DNA of 64,000 bases, from positions 1,736,001 through 1,800,000 of the forward strand of contig NZ_CP011112.1 in the NCBI RefSeq assembly GCF_001190945.1, read 5' to 3'. The notes below the pieces were generated by a model. That model ran no database searches and was not told the DNA's origin. It saw only the letters and a list, made by a program, of their open reading frames with translations. This document shows positions 42,987 through 51,827 of this stretch, in pieces. The first letter of the stretch is position 1; every line of letters begins with the position of its first letter. Origin of the DNA: Luteipulveratus mongoliensis (lineage in GTDB: Bacteria; Actinomycetota; Actinomycetes; Actinomycetales; Dermatophilaceae). The position numbers and the translations under genes were made by a program.

Positions 42987-42992
42987 CATAAT
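42987..42992 (+). promoter_or_regulatory. Putative -10 box (CATAAT) of the TrmB/LuxR regulator
   Basis: CATAAT ends 6 bases before GTG 42999. This is the strongest -10 match among the leaderless candidates in the window. Confidence 0.5.
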
Positions 42993-42998
42993 GCGGAC

Positions 42999-43985
42999 GT
43001 GACCTCGACCGACCTGATCGGCCAGCTGCGGGTTCTCGGCCTCAGCACCCTTGCGACACGGGTCTACTCCCAGTTGCTGGACACCGGCGCCGCCACCGAG
43101 GCCGAGCTCGCTGCAACGCTCAGCATCGACGCCGCCGAGGCGCGTGACGCGGCAGCACAGCTCGTGGAGGCCGGGTTGCTCAGACCGGCTCCGGCCGACA
43201 CCGCGTTCACGCCGGTGCCACCCGAGACCGGGCTGGACATCCTGACGAGCCGGGCGCAGTCCGCGCTGCACGAGGCCCGAGTGGTCACGCTGAACGCGTA
43301 CGACGCCTACCGTCGCTCGGGACTGGGACCCTCCGGCGACGACTTGATCGAGGTGGTCAGCGGGCCGGCCATGCTGCAGCGCATCAAGCAGATGGCCAAG
43401 GGTGCGCAGCGCAGTGTGCGGCGGCTCGACAGCCCCCCGTACTACGCCAACAACACCCTGAGCAATCCCCGAGAGATCGCGCAGCTGAAGGCGGGTATCG
43501 AGTACCGCGTGGTCTACGCACGCGCTTCCCTAGAGCGGGAGAACTACCTGGAGGGCAACGTGCTGCCCTGCATCGAAGCCGGCGAGCAGGCACGAGTGCT
43601 GCCGGAGGTGCCGGTCAAGCTGACACTGGTCGACGATGTGATGGCGGCGGTGTCGTTCACGCTCGGCGAGGCGGACGTACACGCGGTCACGCTCTTCGTG
43701 CACCCGTCCAGTCTGCTGACCGCTTTGTCCGGACTGTTCGAGCTGGCCTGGCGCGCCGGGCTGGACCTGCATCGAGACGGCAGCTCGTCCGAGCGCCGCC
43801 TCACCGCGACGGAACGCCGGCTGCTGGCTCTGCTGGCTGCCGGCGTCAATGATGACGCCATCGCCCGGGAGCTCGGGGTGAGCCGGCGGACGTTCTTCCG
43901 GCACATGGAAAAGCTGATGGTCAGCGCCGGTGCCGCCAACCGCTTCCAGCTCGCCCTGCACGCGGCCAACAACAACTGGTTGTGA
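42999..43985 (+). CDS. TrmB-like / LuxR-HTH transcriptional regulator
   Basis: The 328-residue regulator has an N-terminal TrmB-like winged helix (LIGQLRVLGLSTLATRVYSQLLDTGAATEAEL) and a middle sensory region with RVVYARASLERENYLEG. A C-terminal LuxR-type helix-turn-helix follows (LTATERRLLALLAAGVNDDAIARELGVSRRTFFRHMEKLM). It is divergent from the MFS/TolB-like pair, which it probably controls. GTG 42999 is chosen for its leaderless promoter; the frame upstream overlaps the MFS promoter region. Confidence 0.82.
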   Translation: MTSTDLIGQLRVLGLSTLATRVYSQLLDTGAATEAELAATLSIDAAEARDAAAQLVEAGLLRPAPADTAFTPVPPETGLDILTSRAQSALHEARVVTLNAYDAYRRSGLGPSGDDLIEVVSGPAMLQRIKQMAKGAQRSVRRLDSPPYYANNTLSNPREIAQLKAGIEYRVVYARASLERENYLEGNVLPCIEAGEQARVLPEVPVKLTLVDDVMAAVSFTLGEADVHAVTLFVHPSSLLTALSGLFELAWRAGLDLHRDGSSSERRLTATERRLLALLAAGVNDDAIARELGVSRRTFFRHMEKLMVSAGAANRFQLALHAANNNWL

Positions 43986-44035
43986 CCATGTCTTAGAAGT
44001 GCTGCGAGTGCGAAGCGGGAGGGACTCCGTCCTGC

Positions 44036-44527
44036 ATGAGTCGCGGTCAAATGACGACCGCGGCAGGGACTGAGTGCGACGCTGTTCGGGTGTGCAACGC
44101 GGTTGAGCTGAACGGTCGGGATCTCGTTGGGGCGCGGGTCACAGGGGTCGTCTCCTCGGTGTACGTGGATGGCTCGACTGGTGATCGCTCTCTGGTGCAT
44201 GTGTGGCTGATGCTCGATGGGAAACCGGTGTTGTTTCACACGATGTCGGGCGTGCGCATCCTCCGCTCTGACATCGAGAAGCCTTATGAGATGGCTGAAC
44301 TGGGCGGCAGGGTGGTGGTTGAAGAGTCGGCCGGCGAACCTTGGGATGCCTTGGTTGGGCGGACAATCACGGGCGTTGCCCGCTTGTGCCCGGATCTGGG
44401 CGAGGACGGGTGGCTGCTGAGGGCGAGCGGATATCAGATGGCGGTCATGGATCTGGGCGACGAGCTCGTCGCCCGCCTGTGGCCGGATGCATCCTGGGGC
44501 AACCTGGCTGTGGTCGAGCTGTTCTGA
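44036..44527 (+). CDS. Hypothetical protein, unrecognised
   Basis: I do not recognise this 163-residue protein. It appears mostly beta-strand (VTGVVSSVYVDGSTGDRSLVHVWLMLDGKPVLFHT, GWLLRASGYQMAVMDLGDELVARLWP) with no signal peptide or membrane segment. Its codon use looks less GC-biased than its neighbours. A GGGAGGG lies 12 bases before ATG 44036; ATG 44051 is an alternative. The atypical composition and the tRNA next door suggest possible transfer, but no mobility genes are seen. Confidence 0.55.
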   Translation: MSRGQMTTAAGTECDAVRVCNAVELNGRDLVGARVTGVVSSVYVDGSTGDRSLVHVWLMLDGKPVLFHTMSGVRILRSDIEKPYEMAELGGRVVVEESAGEPWDALVGRTITGVARLCPDLGEDGWLLRASGYQMAVMDLGDELVARLWPDASWGNLAVVELF

Positions 44528-44582
44528 GCATCCGGGCCAGGCTCATTGCAACCCGAACGGGAGACGAGCAGGTGCCAAAGAC

Positions 44583-44617
44583 GAAGCCCCGCCTCGCGCT
44601 GTGCGAGACGGGGCTTC
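44583..44617 (-). terminator. Terminator of the tRNA-Ala gene
   Basis: GAAGCCCCG (44583-44591) pairs with CGGGGCTTC (44609-44617), and the stem continues with CTCGC/GCGAG after one mismatch. On the minus strand the stem is followed by GTCTTTGG. It lies 12 bases past the tRNA 3' end. Confidence 0.75.
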
Positions 44618-44626
44618 ATCGTGCTG

Positions 44627-44701
<75 letters not shown>

Positions 44702-44751
44702 AGAGCGGGAGCAACGATAACACCGCCCAGGCCAAGGTCTGAAACCGAGTG

Positions 44752-44797
44752 CGTGGGGTGTCAGACGTGAACCATGGCTCACGTCTGACACCCCACG
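44752..44797. repeat. 46-bp near-perfect palindrome
   Basis: The 19-base arms 44752-44770 and 44779-44797 are exact reverse complements, and the centre contains CCATGG. Only one position (44771/44778) breaks full 46-bp symmetry. It lies 51 bases from the tRNA 5' end and 24 bases beyond the stop of the membrane gene at 44821. No T-tract follows. Confidence 0.75.
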
Positions 44798-44820
44798 TCG
44801 AGGCGGTGTCCCGGACCCAG

Positions 44821-45150
44821 CTACCAGCAGAAGGTCGGCGGATTCACGAACAGGTTGGCGACCACGAACGTGCCGATGGTGATCGATGCTGCATCCAGCG
44901 CGGTCCAGAGCGGGTTGCGGAACCACGCCGCACCAATGACGAACGGCGCTGCCCAGATGAGCACGGTGCCGATCACGAACCATCCTCCGTCCATGTTGAC
45001 GTGGTTGTCACCGACGGAGTTGGGGCAATGGGAGGCAGCGAACAGGCCGAGGCCGACCGCGTAGGCAGCGACCACCGTCCAGCTGACGAGCACGATGCCG
45101 ACGATCACCCACAGGGCGGCACGGCGTGCGAGACGTTGATCCTGGTCCAT
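44821..45150 (-). CDS. Small membrane protein, unrecognised
   Basis: The 109-residue protein has three hydrophobic segments (LWVIVGIVLVSWTVVAAYAVGLGLF, WFVIGTVLIWAAPFVIGAAWF, ASITIGTFVVANLFV) and a conserved-looking HCPNSVGDNHVNMDGGWF loop with one Cys. I cannot assign a family. Its start has no Shine-Dalgarno sequence. Confidence 0.6.
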   Translation of the reverse strand: MDQDQRLARRAALWVIVGIVLVSWTVVAAYAVGLGLFAASHCPNSVGDNHVNMDGGWFVIGTVLIWAAPFVIGAAWFRNPLWTALDAASITIGTFVVANLFVNPPTFCW

Positions 45151-45218
45151 AGAGAGAGAGTCGATGCTTGCCGTGGCGCACAGAAGAGCGGAACTACTCA
45201 GCAGCGGAGCACTTCGCC

Positions 45219-45239
45219 CGGACGCCTACGGAGCGTCCG
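45219..45239 (-). terminator. Hairpin at the end of the amino acid permease gene
   Basis: CGGACGC (45219-45225) pairs with GCGTCCG (45233-45239) across a 7-base loop that carries the gene's last codons and stop. Confidence 0.35.
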
Positions 45240-46620
45240 CGGACTCCTGCTGTACGCCGGCTGCCGGGCTCTGGTCGTCGCCGCCACGCAGTCCGTGCTT
45301 GAAGATCCCGGCGCCGATGATCACGGCGGCTACGGCGACCGAGAGCCACAGCTCCAGCCGCTGACCGTGGCGGACCGCCATGATCATCAGGACCACGACG
45401 ATGAACGCGATCGTCGCCCGCGTCAGCCACGGGAAGGCCCACATCCGCACCGGCGGGTCGACGCCCTCGTCCTCGAGCTGACGCCGCATCCGCAGCTGCG
45501 AAGCGGCGATGACGATGTAGACGAACAGTGCGATGGCTCCCGAGCTGGCGAGCAGGTAGCCGAAGATCTTGTCCGGCAGCAGGTAGTTGCCGATGACGCC
45601 GAGGAAGCCCACCACCGTGCTCACCACGATCGCCCACGCAGGCACGCCGCGCGACGTCGTGGTCGACCAGGCCCGCGGAGCATCGCCGCGCGACGACAGC
45701 GAGAACGCCATGCGTGAGGCGGTATAGAGCGCGGAGTTGAGGCACGAGGCGACCGCCGTGAGTACGACGATGTCGAGAACCGTGGACAGGCCGCCGAGGC
45801 CCATTCGGTCGAGTGCGTACTGGTACGAGCCGTTCTCGAGCAGGTCGGGCGACTTCCAACTGACCAGCGCGACCACCACGAAGATCGAGCCGAGGTAGAA
45901 CAGGCTGATCCGCCAGATCACCGAGTTGACGGCCTTGCGGATGCCGCCGACCGGGTCGGGCGACTCGGCCGCCGCGATGGTGACGATCTCGGTGCCCATG
46001 AAGGTGAACATCGTCGTCAGCATCGCCGCGATGATGCCGCCGAAGCCGTCGGCGAAGAATCCGTTGGACCACAGGTGCGAGATGCCGGACGTGTGCGAGC
46101 CGGGCAGCGCGCCGATCATCGCCAGGACGCCCACCGCGATGAACGCCACGATCGCGATGACCTTGACCAGTGCGAACCAGAACTCGAACTCGCCGTAGTT
46201 GCCGACGCTGAACAGGTTGGTGCCCATCAGCAGAGCCGTGATGAGCAGCGCGAACACCCACTGCGGCCAGTCCGTCCACGACGACAGGATCGCCGCGCCG
46301 GCCGTGGCTTCGACCGGGATCACCACGACCCAGAACCACCAGTACAGCCAGCCGATCGAGAAGCCTGCCCAGCGCCCGATGGCGCGGTCGGCGTACGTCG
46401 AGAACGAGCCCGTGTCCGGATGCGCGGTGGCCATCTCGCCGAGCATCCGCATGACGAGGACGACGAGGGTGCCGGCGAGGCCGTACGAGATCAGGACCGC
46501 CGGTCCTGCGAGCTGGATGGCCGTGGCCGACCCGACGAACAGGCCGGCGCCGATCACTCCGGCGATCGAGATCATGGTGACGTGTCGCGGTTTGAGGCCG
46601 CTTCCGAGCTGATTGGACAT
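45226..46620 (-). CDS. APC-family amino acid permease (GabP-like)
   Basis: The 464-residue permease starts MSNQLGSGLKPRHVTMISIAGVIGAGLFVGS, the canonical N-terminus and first helix of amino acid/GABA permeases. It has about 12 membrane segments, with GTEIVTIAAAESPDPVGGIRKAVNSVIWRI and SCLNSALYTASRMAFSLS being diagnostic. It imports an amino acid or GABA by proton symport; GabP/AnsP-like substrates are most likely. The longer frame upstream of ATG 46620 is not needed. Confidence 0.9.
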   Translation of the reverse strand: MSNQLGSGLKPRHVTMISIAGVIGAGLFVGSATAIQLAGPAVLISYGLAGTLVVLVMRMLGEMATAHPDTGSFSTYADRAIGRWAGFSIGWLYWWFWVVVIPVEATAGAAILSSWTDWPQWVFALLITALLMGTNLFSVGNYGEFEFWFALVKVIAIVAFIAVGVLAMIGALPGSHTSGISHLWSNGFFADGFGGIIAAMLTTMFTFMGTEIVTIAAAESPDPVGGIRKAVNSVIWRISLFYLGSIFVVVALVSWKSPDLLENGSYQYALDRMGLGGLSTVLDIVVLTAVASCLNSALYTASRMAFSLSSRGDAPRAWSTTTSRGVPAWAIVVSTVVGFLGVIGNYLLPDKIFGYLLASSGAIALFVYIVIAASQLRMRRQLEDEGVDPPVRMWAFPWLTRATIAFIVVVLMIMAVRHGQRLELWLSVAVAAVIIGAGIFKHGLRGGDDQSPAAGVQQESADAP

Positions 46621-46702
46621 CTGGGCAGCCTGACATCCGACACTGCCTCGGGGTGCGTTGCGTGGCAGCGGTTTTCGAAGGCCAGCGTGAGAAGGTGAGG
46701 CC

Positions 46703-47185
46703 ATGGATCTGCGGGAGCCTGCCAACCTTGTGAGCCCCCGGGCCAAGATCTACTGGGCCCTGCGCGCGGGCATCGGGTGGCTCATCGTGCTCGCTGCGCA
46801 GATCGTCGTGCTCGTCCTCGTCGACGAACGCCCTTGGTGGCAGTGGGCATTGGTCGTCGCGACCGTCGTCGTCGCACTCGGCGTGCTGCTGGTGATGCCG
46901 GCCTGGCGCTACCGCGTGCACCGCTGGGAGGTGTCGCCGACGGCGGTCTACACCCAGACCGGATGGGTCACCCAGGAGCGCCGCATCGCACCGATCTCGC
47001 GGGTTCAGACGGTGGACACCGAGCGTGGACCGCTCGCGCAGCTGTTCAAGCTGTCGACCGTGACCGTCACGACAGCCTCCTCCGCCGGCGCGCTGCAGAT
47101 CGAGTGCCTCGACCGCGATGTCGCTGCTCGGCTGGTTGACGACCTCACTCGCGTCACCGATCGCACCGAGGACGACGCGACGTGA
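46703..47185 (+). CDS. Bacterial PH-domain membrane protein (YdbS-like)
   Basis: The 160-residue protein has two membrane segments (IGWLIVLAAQIVVLVLV, WALVVATVVVALGVLLVM) and then a bPH2 domain (RWEVSPTAVYTQTGWVTQERRIAPISRVQTVDTERGPLAQLF). It pairs with the next gene as in the ydbS-ydbT operon. An AAGGTGAGG sequence precedes the ATG. Confidence 0.85.
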   Translation: MDLREPANLVSPRAKIYWALRAGIGWLIVLAAQIVVLVLVDERPWWQWALVVATVVVALGVLLVMPAWRYRVHRWEVSPTAVYTQTGWVTQERRIAPISRVQTVDTERGPLAQLFKLSTVTVTTASSAGALQIECLDRDVAARLVDDLTRVTDRTEDDAT

Positions 47186-48726
47186 CCGACGCCGCTCCCC
47201 TCGAGGCGCCTGGCGCTGATCAGTGGCGCCGGCTGAGCACCCGGATGCTCCTGGTCCACCCGGTCAAGGAGTTCATCCGCTTCCTGCCGGCCGTCGCGGG
47301 CCTGCTCATCGCGGGCTCCACTAGCAACGGTGGGCAGTGGTGGTGGGGCCTCATCGGTGCGGGCCTCGCCATCGGGCTGGGTCTGCTGCGCTGGTTCACC
47401 ACGCGCTACCGGTTCACCGCTGACCAGGTCCAGCTGCGCCACGGGCTGTTCAGCCGAAGCACGGTGACAGCGCCCATTGATCGGGTCCGCACGGTCGACG
47501 TCACGTCGTCGGTGCTCCACCGGGTGCTCGGTCTCGCCGAGGTCAAGATCGGCACGGGCGCCGACGACAAGGAGCTGGCGCTCGACGGGCTCACGACCCA
47601 GCAGGCCGGTGCGCTACGCCATGAGCTGCTGCACCGGCGCCGCGGTGTTGCTGACGGAGCCACGCCCGAGGGTGCCGTTCCGGGAGACGAATCAGTAGAT
47701 TTACCAACAGGTTTCGCGGATGAGGAAGAAATTCTGCGACTGGACCCGCGGTGGATCCGGTTCGCGCCGTTCGGTCCGAGCGGGCTCATTGCGGCCGCCG
47801 CCATCATCGGTGTGAGCCTGCAGGTCATCAATGAGGCCGGCTTCAATCCTGACGAGAACTCCACCGTTCAGAACGGCATCGACCAGGCCGAGCGGATCGG
47901 TGTCTGGGTCGCCGTACTGATCCTCGTGATCGGTGCTGCCCTGCTGGTCCTGCTGCTCTCGCTCGGTGGCTACCTCCTGCTCTACTGGGGATTCCGGCTG
48001 ACCCGCCACACGCGAGGCGGCACCCTCCATGTCGCCCGTGGGCTGCTCACGACACGGGCAACCACGTTGGAAACTCGAAGGATTCGCGGTGTCGAGCTGC
48101 AGGAACCCCTGGCCTTGCGGCTGGTCGGTGGTGCCCGCTTGGCCGCGATCACGACCGGGCTCAAAGGCAGTGACGACCGCGCGCAGAGCTCGATGCTGGT
48201 CCCACCCGCTCCGGTCGCCGTCGCCCGAGGAGTGGCCGATCGCGTTCTTGGAGTGCCGGGTACGACGGAGGTCGCCTTGCGTCGACACGGTCCAGCAGCC
48301 GTCCGCCGCCGCTACTCACGCGCGCTGCTCGGGGGAGCTGTACTCGCGGTCGCCGCAGGGGTGGCCGGATTTCTGGTGACGCCATGGCTTGCCGTCGTCG
48401 CGGTCGTACCGCTAGCGGCTTCGGCGCTGCTGGCGGGGGACCGGGCGCGTTCGCTGGGCCACGCGTTGACCGAGCAGCACGTCGTGTCACGGTCGGGCAG
48501 TCTGCTGCGCGGTACGGATGTGATCGGGCGGTCCGGCGTCATCGGCGTGAGCCTGCGGCGGTCGTACTTCCAGCGACGGGCGGGACTCACCACGGTGACG
48601 ATGGCGACTGCTGCGGGCGACCAGCGGTACGACGTCATGGACGTCACGCAACCGGTCGCAACGGCCCTGGCCGACGACCTGCTCCCCACCCACCTCGCAC
48701 CCTTCACGAATTCGCCGGTCGAGTAG
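47182..48726 (+). CDS. PH-domain membrane protein (YdbT-like)
   Basis: The 514-residue protein starts at a GTG overlapping the YdbS-like stop. It has two bPH2 domains separated by paired membrane segments. One bPH2 segment is TRYRFTADQVQLRHGLFSRSTVTAPIDRVRTVDVTSSVLHRVLGLAEVKIGTGADD; the second has TRHTRGGTLHVARGLLTTRATTLETRRIRGVELQEPLALRL. A short AT-richer island lies at about 47687-47735 (DESVDLPTGFADEEE). The last three codons (PVE and stop) lie inside the intergenic repeat at 48715, so the repeat defines the C-terminus. Confidence 0.82.
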   Translation: MTDAAPLEAPGADQWRRLSTRMLLVHPVKEFIRFLPAVAGLLIAGSTSNGGQWWWGLIGAGLAIGLGLLRWFTTRYRFTADQVQLRHGLFSRSTVTAPIDRVRTVDVTSSVLHRVLGLAEVKIGTGADDKELALDGLTTQQAGALRHELLHRRRGVADGATPEGAVPGDESVDLPTGFADEEEILRLDPRWIRFAPFGPSGLIAAAAIIGVSLQVINEAGFNPDENSTVQNGIDQAERIGVWVAVLILVIGAALLVLLLSLGGYLLLYWGFRLTRHTRGGTLHVARGLLTTRATTLETRRIRGVELQEPLALRLVGGARLAAITTGLKGSDDRAQSSMLVPPAPVAVARGVADRVLGVPGTTEVALRRHGPAAVRRRYSRALLGGAVLAVAAGVAGFLVTPWLAVVAVVPLAASALLAGDRARSLGHALTEQHVVSRSGSLLRGTDVIGRSGVIGVSLRRSYFQRRAGLTTVTMATAAGDQRYDVMDVTQPVATALADDLLPTHLAPFTNSPVE

Positions 48727-48819
48727 CCGGAGCGCCAGCGGGGGCGTATCGAGACCAGGTGCGCGCGGTCGCCGGGTCTCGATACGGCTCGGCTGGCGCC
48801 TCGCCTACTCGACCAGCGG
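48715..48819. repeat. Intergenic palindromic repeat family, copy B
   Basis: The element starts CCGGTCGAGTAG and ends CTACTCGACCAGCG. The inner arms GTATCGAGACC and GGTCTCGATAC flank a GTGCGCGCGG centre. It overlaps the end of the YdbT-like gene and lies before the end of the mannosyltransferase gene. Confidence 0.8.
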
Positions 48820-48825
48820 TGGCGG

Positions 48826-50541
48826 CTAGATCCAGCTGGGGAACCACATGTGCAGCTGCCACTGCCGGTAAGGGATGACCTGCGCGGTGTAGAGCGGCCA
48901 CCAGAACACGAAGAACGCGACCGCGAGCGAGACGTAGCCACCGACGACAAGCCGCCCGACCCGTCGCCGTTCGGCGGAGTCGGTCTCCTTGCCCAGGACC
49001 AGGCCGCAGATGTAGACCACGGCGAGCACGACGTACGGGGCGAACGTGACGGCGTAGAACGTGAAGATCGTCCGCTCCTGGTACATGAACCAGGGCAGCC
49101 ACCCCGCCGCGATACCGCCGAGGATCGCGCCGGCGCGCCAGTCGCGGCGCAGCAGCCAGAAGAACAGGAGCACGAACAGCGCGACCGTCGCCACCCACCA
49201 GATGGAGACGTTGCCCAGCGAGGTGATCGCCTTGCTGCAGGAGTCCACGTCGCAGCCCTGCTGGCCGCGCTTGGGGCTCTCGTAGAAGTAGGAGGTCGGG
49301 CGCGCCTGCACCATCCAGGACCACGGGTTGGACATGTACTCGTGGAAGGAGGTGATGTTGGCGGCCGAGTTGTACATCTCGACGTGGTACTGCCACAGCG
49401 AGCGCATCGAGTCCGGCAGCCAGCCGAACAACGACGAGTCGGGTGAGATGCCGTTGTCCTGGTTGGCCGGGTGGGTCGCGGCCCAGTGGCGCTGGTAGCT
49501 GTTGTCGGCGCGGAACCAGCCGGTCCAGGTGAACAGGTAGGTCACGATGGTCAGCCCGACCATGGTGAAGGCCGCGGGGATCGCGTCCTTGATGAACGTC
49601 GCCGAGATCCACCGACGTACGCCGACCGCGCGTCGCGCGCCGAGGTCCCACAGCACCGTCATGAGCCCGAAGGCGACGAGATAGAAACCGTCCGACCACT
49701 TGGTCGCGGTGCCCAGGCCGAGGCAGATACCGGCAACCCAGCGCCACGGCCGCCAGCCGAGCCGGGGCCCACCGAGCCGGTTGGACCCGATGAACGTGCC
49801 GGCGTCACGCATGCCAGCGACCTTGTCGGCCAACCGTTTTCGGGCGTAGTCGCGATCGGCGAGGATCGCTACGAAAGCGGCGAGCGCCCAGAACATCACG
49901 ATGATGTCGAGGATCCCGACGCGCGAGTGGACGAACTCCATGCCCTCGACGGCGAGCAGCACCGACGCGATCGTGGCCAGCGTGGCCGACCGGAACAGGT
50001 GCCAGGCGGCGCGACCGACCAGGTAGATCGCGATCGTGCCGACGACCGCCACCGCGAAGCGCCAGCCGAACGAGTCGTTGATGCCGAAGAAGTTCTCGCC
50101 GATGCCGATCATCCACTTGCCGACCGGCGGGTGGACCACGAGATCGGCATCGGTGCCGTACGCCGTCGGGTGCAGACCGTTGGTGAAGTAGGAGTCGGCC
50201 ACCTGTCCCTGGTGATCACCAGGGACGTTGAAGGTCGAACCGCCCTGCACGATGGTGTCGCGGACCCTGAGCTCGTAGCCGTTCCGGATGACCGACCAGC
50301 CCTGCTTGACGTAGTAGGTCTCGTCGAAGATCAGCTGGTGCGGGCGCCCGAGGTCCCAGAACCGCGGCAGTCCGCCGAGCACCGTCACGATCGCCGGACC
50401 GAGCCACGCCCACAGACGCTCCTTGGCCGTACGCGGCCTCCCGAGCAGGCGGCGTCGCAGGACCGATTGCGTACTGCTGACCCCGTGACGTGGCGTCTTC
50501 GGTGTCGCCGTCTCGGCGTCCCGCGTCAGCGTGCTCGCCAC
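48826..50541 (-). CDS. pmt: Dolichyl-phosphate-mannose--protein mannosyltransferase (GT39)
   Basis: The 571-residue polytopic protein has the catalytic Asp-Glu pair in HQLIFDETYYVKQGW (Asp73-Glu74), plus GLHPTAYGTDADLVVHPPVGKWMIG, SRVGILDIIVMFW and NPWSWMVQARPTSYFY. It transfers mannose from polyprenyl phosphate to exported proteins on the outer face of the membrane. The order pmt-rsmI, divergent, matches Rv1002c-Rv1003. GTG 50541 has a GGGAGG sequence 4 bases upstream. Confidence 0.92.
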   Translation of the reverse strand: MASTLTRDAETATPKTPRHGVSSTQSVLRRRLLGRPRTAKERLWAWLGPAIVTVLGGLPRFWDLGRPHQLIFDETYYVKQGWSVIRNGYELRVRDTIVQGGSTFNVPGDHQGQVADSYFTNGLHPTAYGTDADLVVHPPVGKWMIGIGENFFGINDSFGWRFAVAVVGTIAIYLVGRAAWHLFRSATLATIASVLLAVEGMEFVHSRVGILDIIVMFWALAAFVAILADRDYARKRLADKVAGMRDAGTFIGSNRLGGPRLGWRPWRWVAGICLGLGTATKWSDGFYLVAFGLMTVLWDLGARRAVGVRRWISATFIKDAIPAAFTMVGLTIVTYLFTWTGWFRADNSYQRHWAATHPANQDNGISPDSSLFGWLPDSMRSLWQYHVEMYNSAANITSFHEYMSNPWSWMVQARPTSYFYESPKRGQQGCDVDSCSKAITSLGNVSIWWVATVALFVLLFFWLLRRDWRAGAILGGIAAGWLPWFMYQERTIFTFYAVTFAPYVVLAVVYICGLVLGKETDSAERRRVGRLVVGGYVSLAVAFFVFWWPLYTAQVIPYRQWQLHMWFPSWI

Positions 50542-50760
50542 GCGCCCTCCCTCGTCTCTGCCGGCTCGTTTGCCGGCTCGTCGTTCGGCACCCCGGGTGA
50601 GGTTAACCGAGAGTCCTGTCCCGTGGCCGGGGGTCGGCCCGACCCACACGTCCTGACCGGTACGACGAGACGACGATGCCGGACCGAGGGAGCCTGCGAC
50701 CTCGGCCGGAGGAGGAGTCTCGTCCAGAGAGATCAGACACCGGGTGGGAGGCTTGCGCTC

Positions 50761-51612
50761 ATGGCTGGACTTCTCGTGCTGGCGGCGACACCCATCGGTG
50801 ACCCCGCGGACGCCGCACCCCGACTCGGGCGGGAGCTCGCAGGTGCCGATGTGGTCGCCGCGGAGGACACCCGTCGTACGCGCCGGCTCTGCGACTCGTT
50901 GGGTGTCACCACCCGGGGCGAGGTGCTCAGCTATCACGAGCACAACGAGGCGTCCCGTACGCCGGACCTCGTCGAGCGCCTGCGCGGCGGCGCCCGCGTC
51001 GTACTCGTCACGGACGCGGGGATGCCTTCGGTGTCGGACCCGGGCTACCGCCTCGTGGCTGCCTGCGTGGAGGCCGACATCGCGGTCACCTGTGTGCCAG
51101 GGCCGAGCGCGGTCCTGATGGCGCTCGCGGTCTCGGGGCTGCCGGTCGACCGGTTCTGCTTCGAGGGCTTCCTGCCGCGCAAGGCGGGGGAGCGCAGCCG
51201 GGTGCTCGGCGATCTGCGCACCGAGCGCCGGACGATGGTCTTCTTCGAGGCGCCGCACCGGCTGGCCGAGTCATTGGCGGCGATGGCGACGGCCTTCGGG
51301 GACGAACGACGAGCCGCGGTCTGCCGAGAGCTGACGAAGACGTACGAGGAGGTCCGCCGCGGTCCGCTCGCTGAGCTGGCGGAGTGGGCCGTCGAGGCCG
51401 CACGCGGCGAGATCACCGTCGTGGTCGCGGGAGCGCCGCGCGTCATCGCGACGATCGAGGGCGTCGTCCCGGACGTGCTCGAACGCGTCGCCGCCGGCGA
51501 ACGCATGAAGGACGTCTGTGCCGAGCTCGCGCAGGAGACCGGACTGTCCAAGAAGGCCCTGTACGACGCCTCCCTCGCCGCCCGCCGCGCCCTACCTAAG
51601 CCGGTCGAGTAG
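50761..51612 (+). CDS. rsmI: 16S rRNA (cytidine(1402)-2'-O)-methyltransferase
   Basis: The 283-residue SAM-dependent methyltransferase has LLVLAATPIGDPADAAPR, VVAAEDTRRTRRLCDSLGV, VVLVTDAGMPSVSDPGYRLV and VPGPSAVLMALAVSGLPVDRFCFEGFLPRK. RsmI methylates C1402 of 16S rRNA with RsmH. A GGGAGG lies before the ATG at 50761. The last residues (PVE and stop) come from the repeat at 51601. Confidence 0.95.
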   Translation: MAGLLVLAATPIGDPADAAPRLGRELAGADVVAAEDTRRTRRLCDSLGVTTRGEVLSYHEHNEASRTPDLVERLRGGARVVLVTDAGMPSVSDPGYRLVAACVEADIAVTCVPGPSAVLMALAVSGLPVDRFCFEGFLPRKAGERSRVLGDLRTERRTMVFFEAPHRLAESLAAMATAFGDERRAAVCRELTKTYEEVRRGPLAELAEWAVEAARGEITVVVAGAPRVIATIEGVVPDVLERVAAGERMKDVCAELAQETGLSKKALYDASLAARRALPKPVE

Positions 51613-51762
51613 GACCGGCCACCCACCGCTGGTCGAGTAGGACCGGAGCGCTAGCGGAGGTCCGTATCGAGACCCGGTGCGCGCGGTCACGGGGTCTCGA
51701 TACGGGCTCGCCCTTTGGGGCTCGCCCTACTCGACCAGCGAGTCGCCCTACTCGACCAGCGA
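51601..51762. repeat. Intergenic palindromic repeat family, copy C (compound)
   Basis: The left arm GGTCGAGTAG appears twice (51603 and 51631), and CTACTCGACCAGCGAG appears twice at the right end. The inner arms GTATCGAGACC and GGTCTCGATAC are intact. The first GGTCGAGTAG gives the rsmI stop codon. The copy is extended relative to B and D by duplication of the outer arms. Confidence 0.8.
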
Positions 51763-51827
51763 GGGCGCTTATCCACAGATTCCTTCGCGCGCTGCTGGCG
51801 GCGGTCTTGGCGCGCGACGATCACGAC

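Noticed and set aside
51601-51762. Short tandem CTACTCGACCAGCG units considered as a CRISPR array
   Set aside because: Only two copies with spacers of a few bases, inside a palindromic element; no cas genes.
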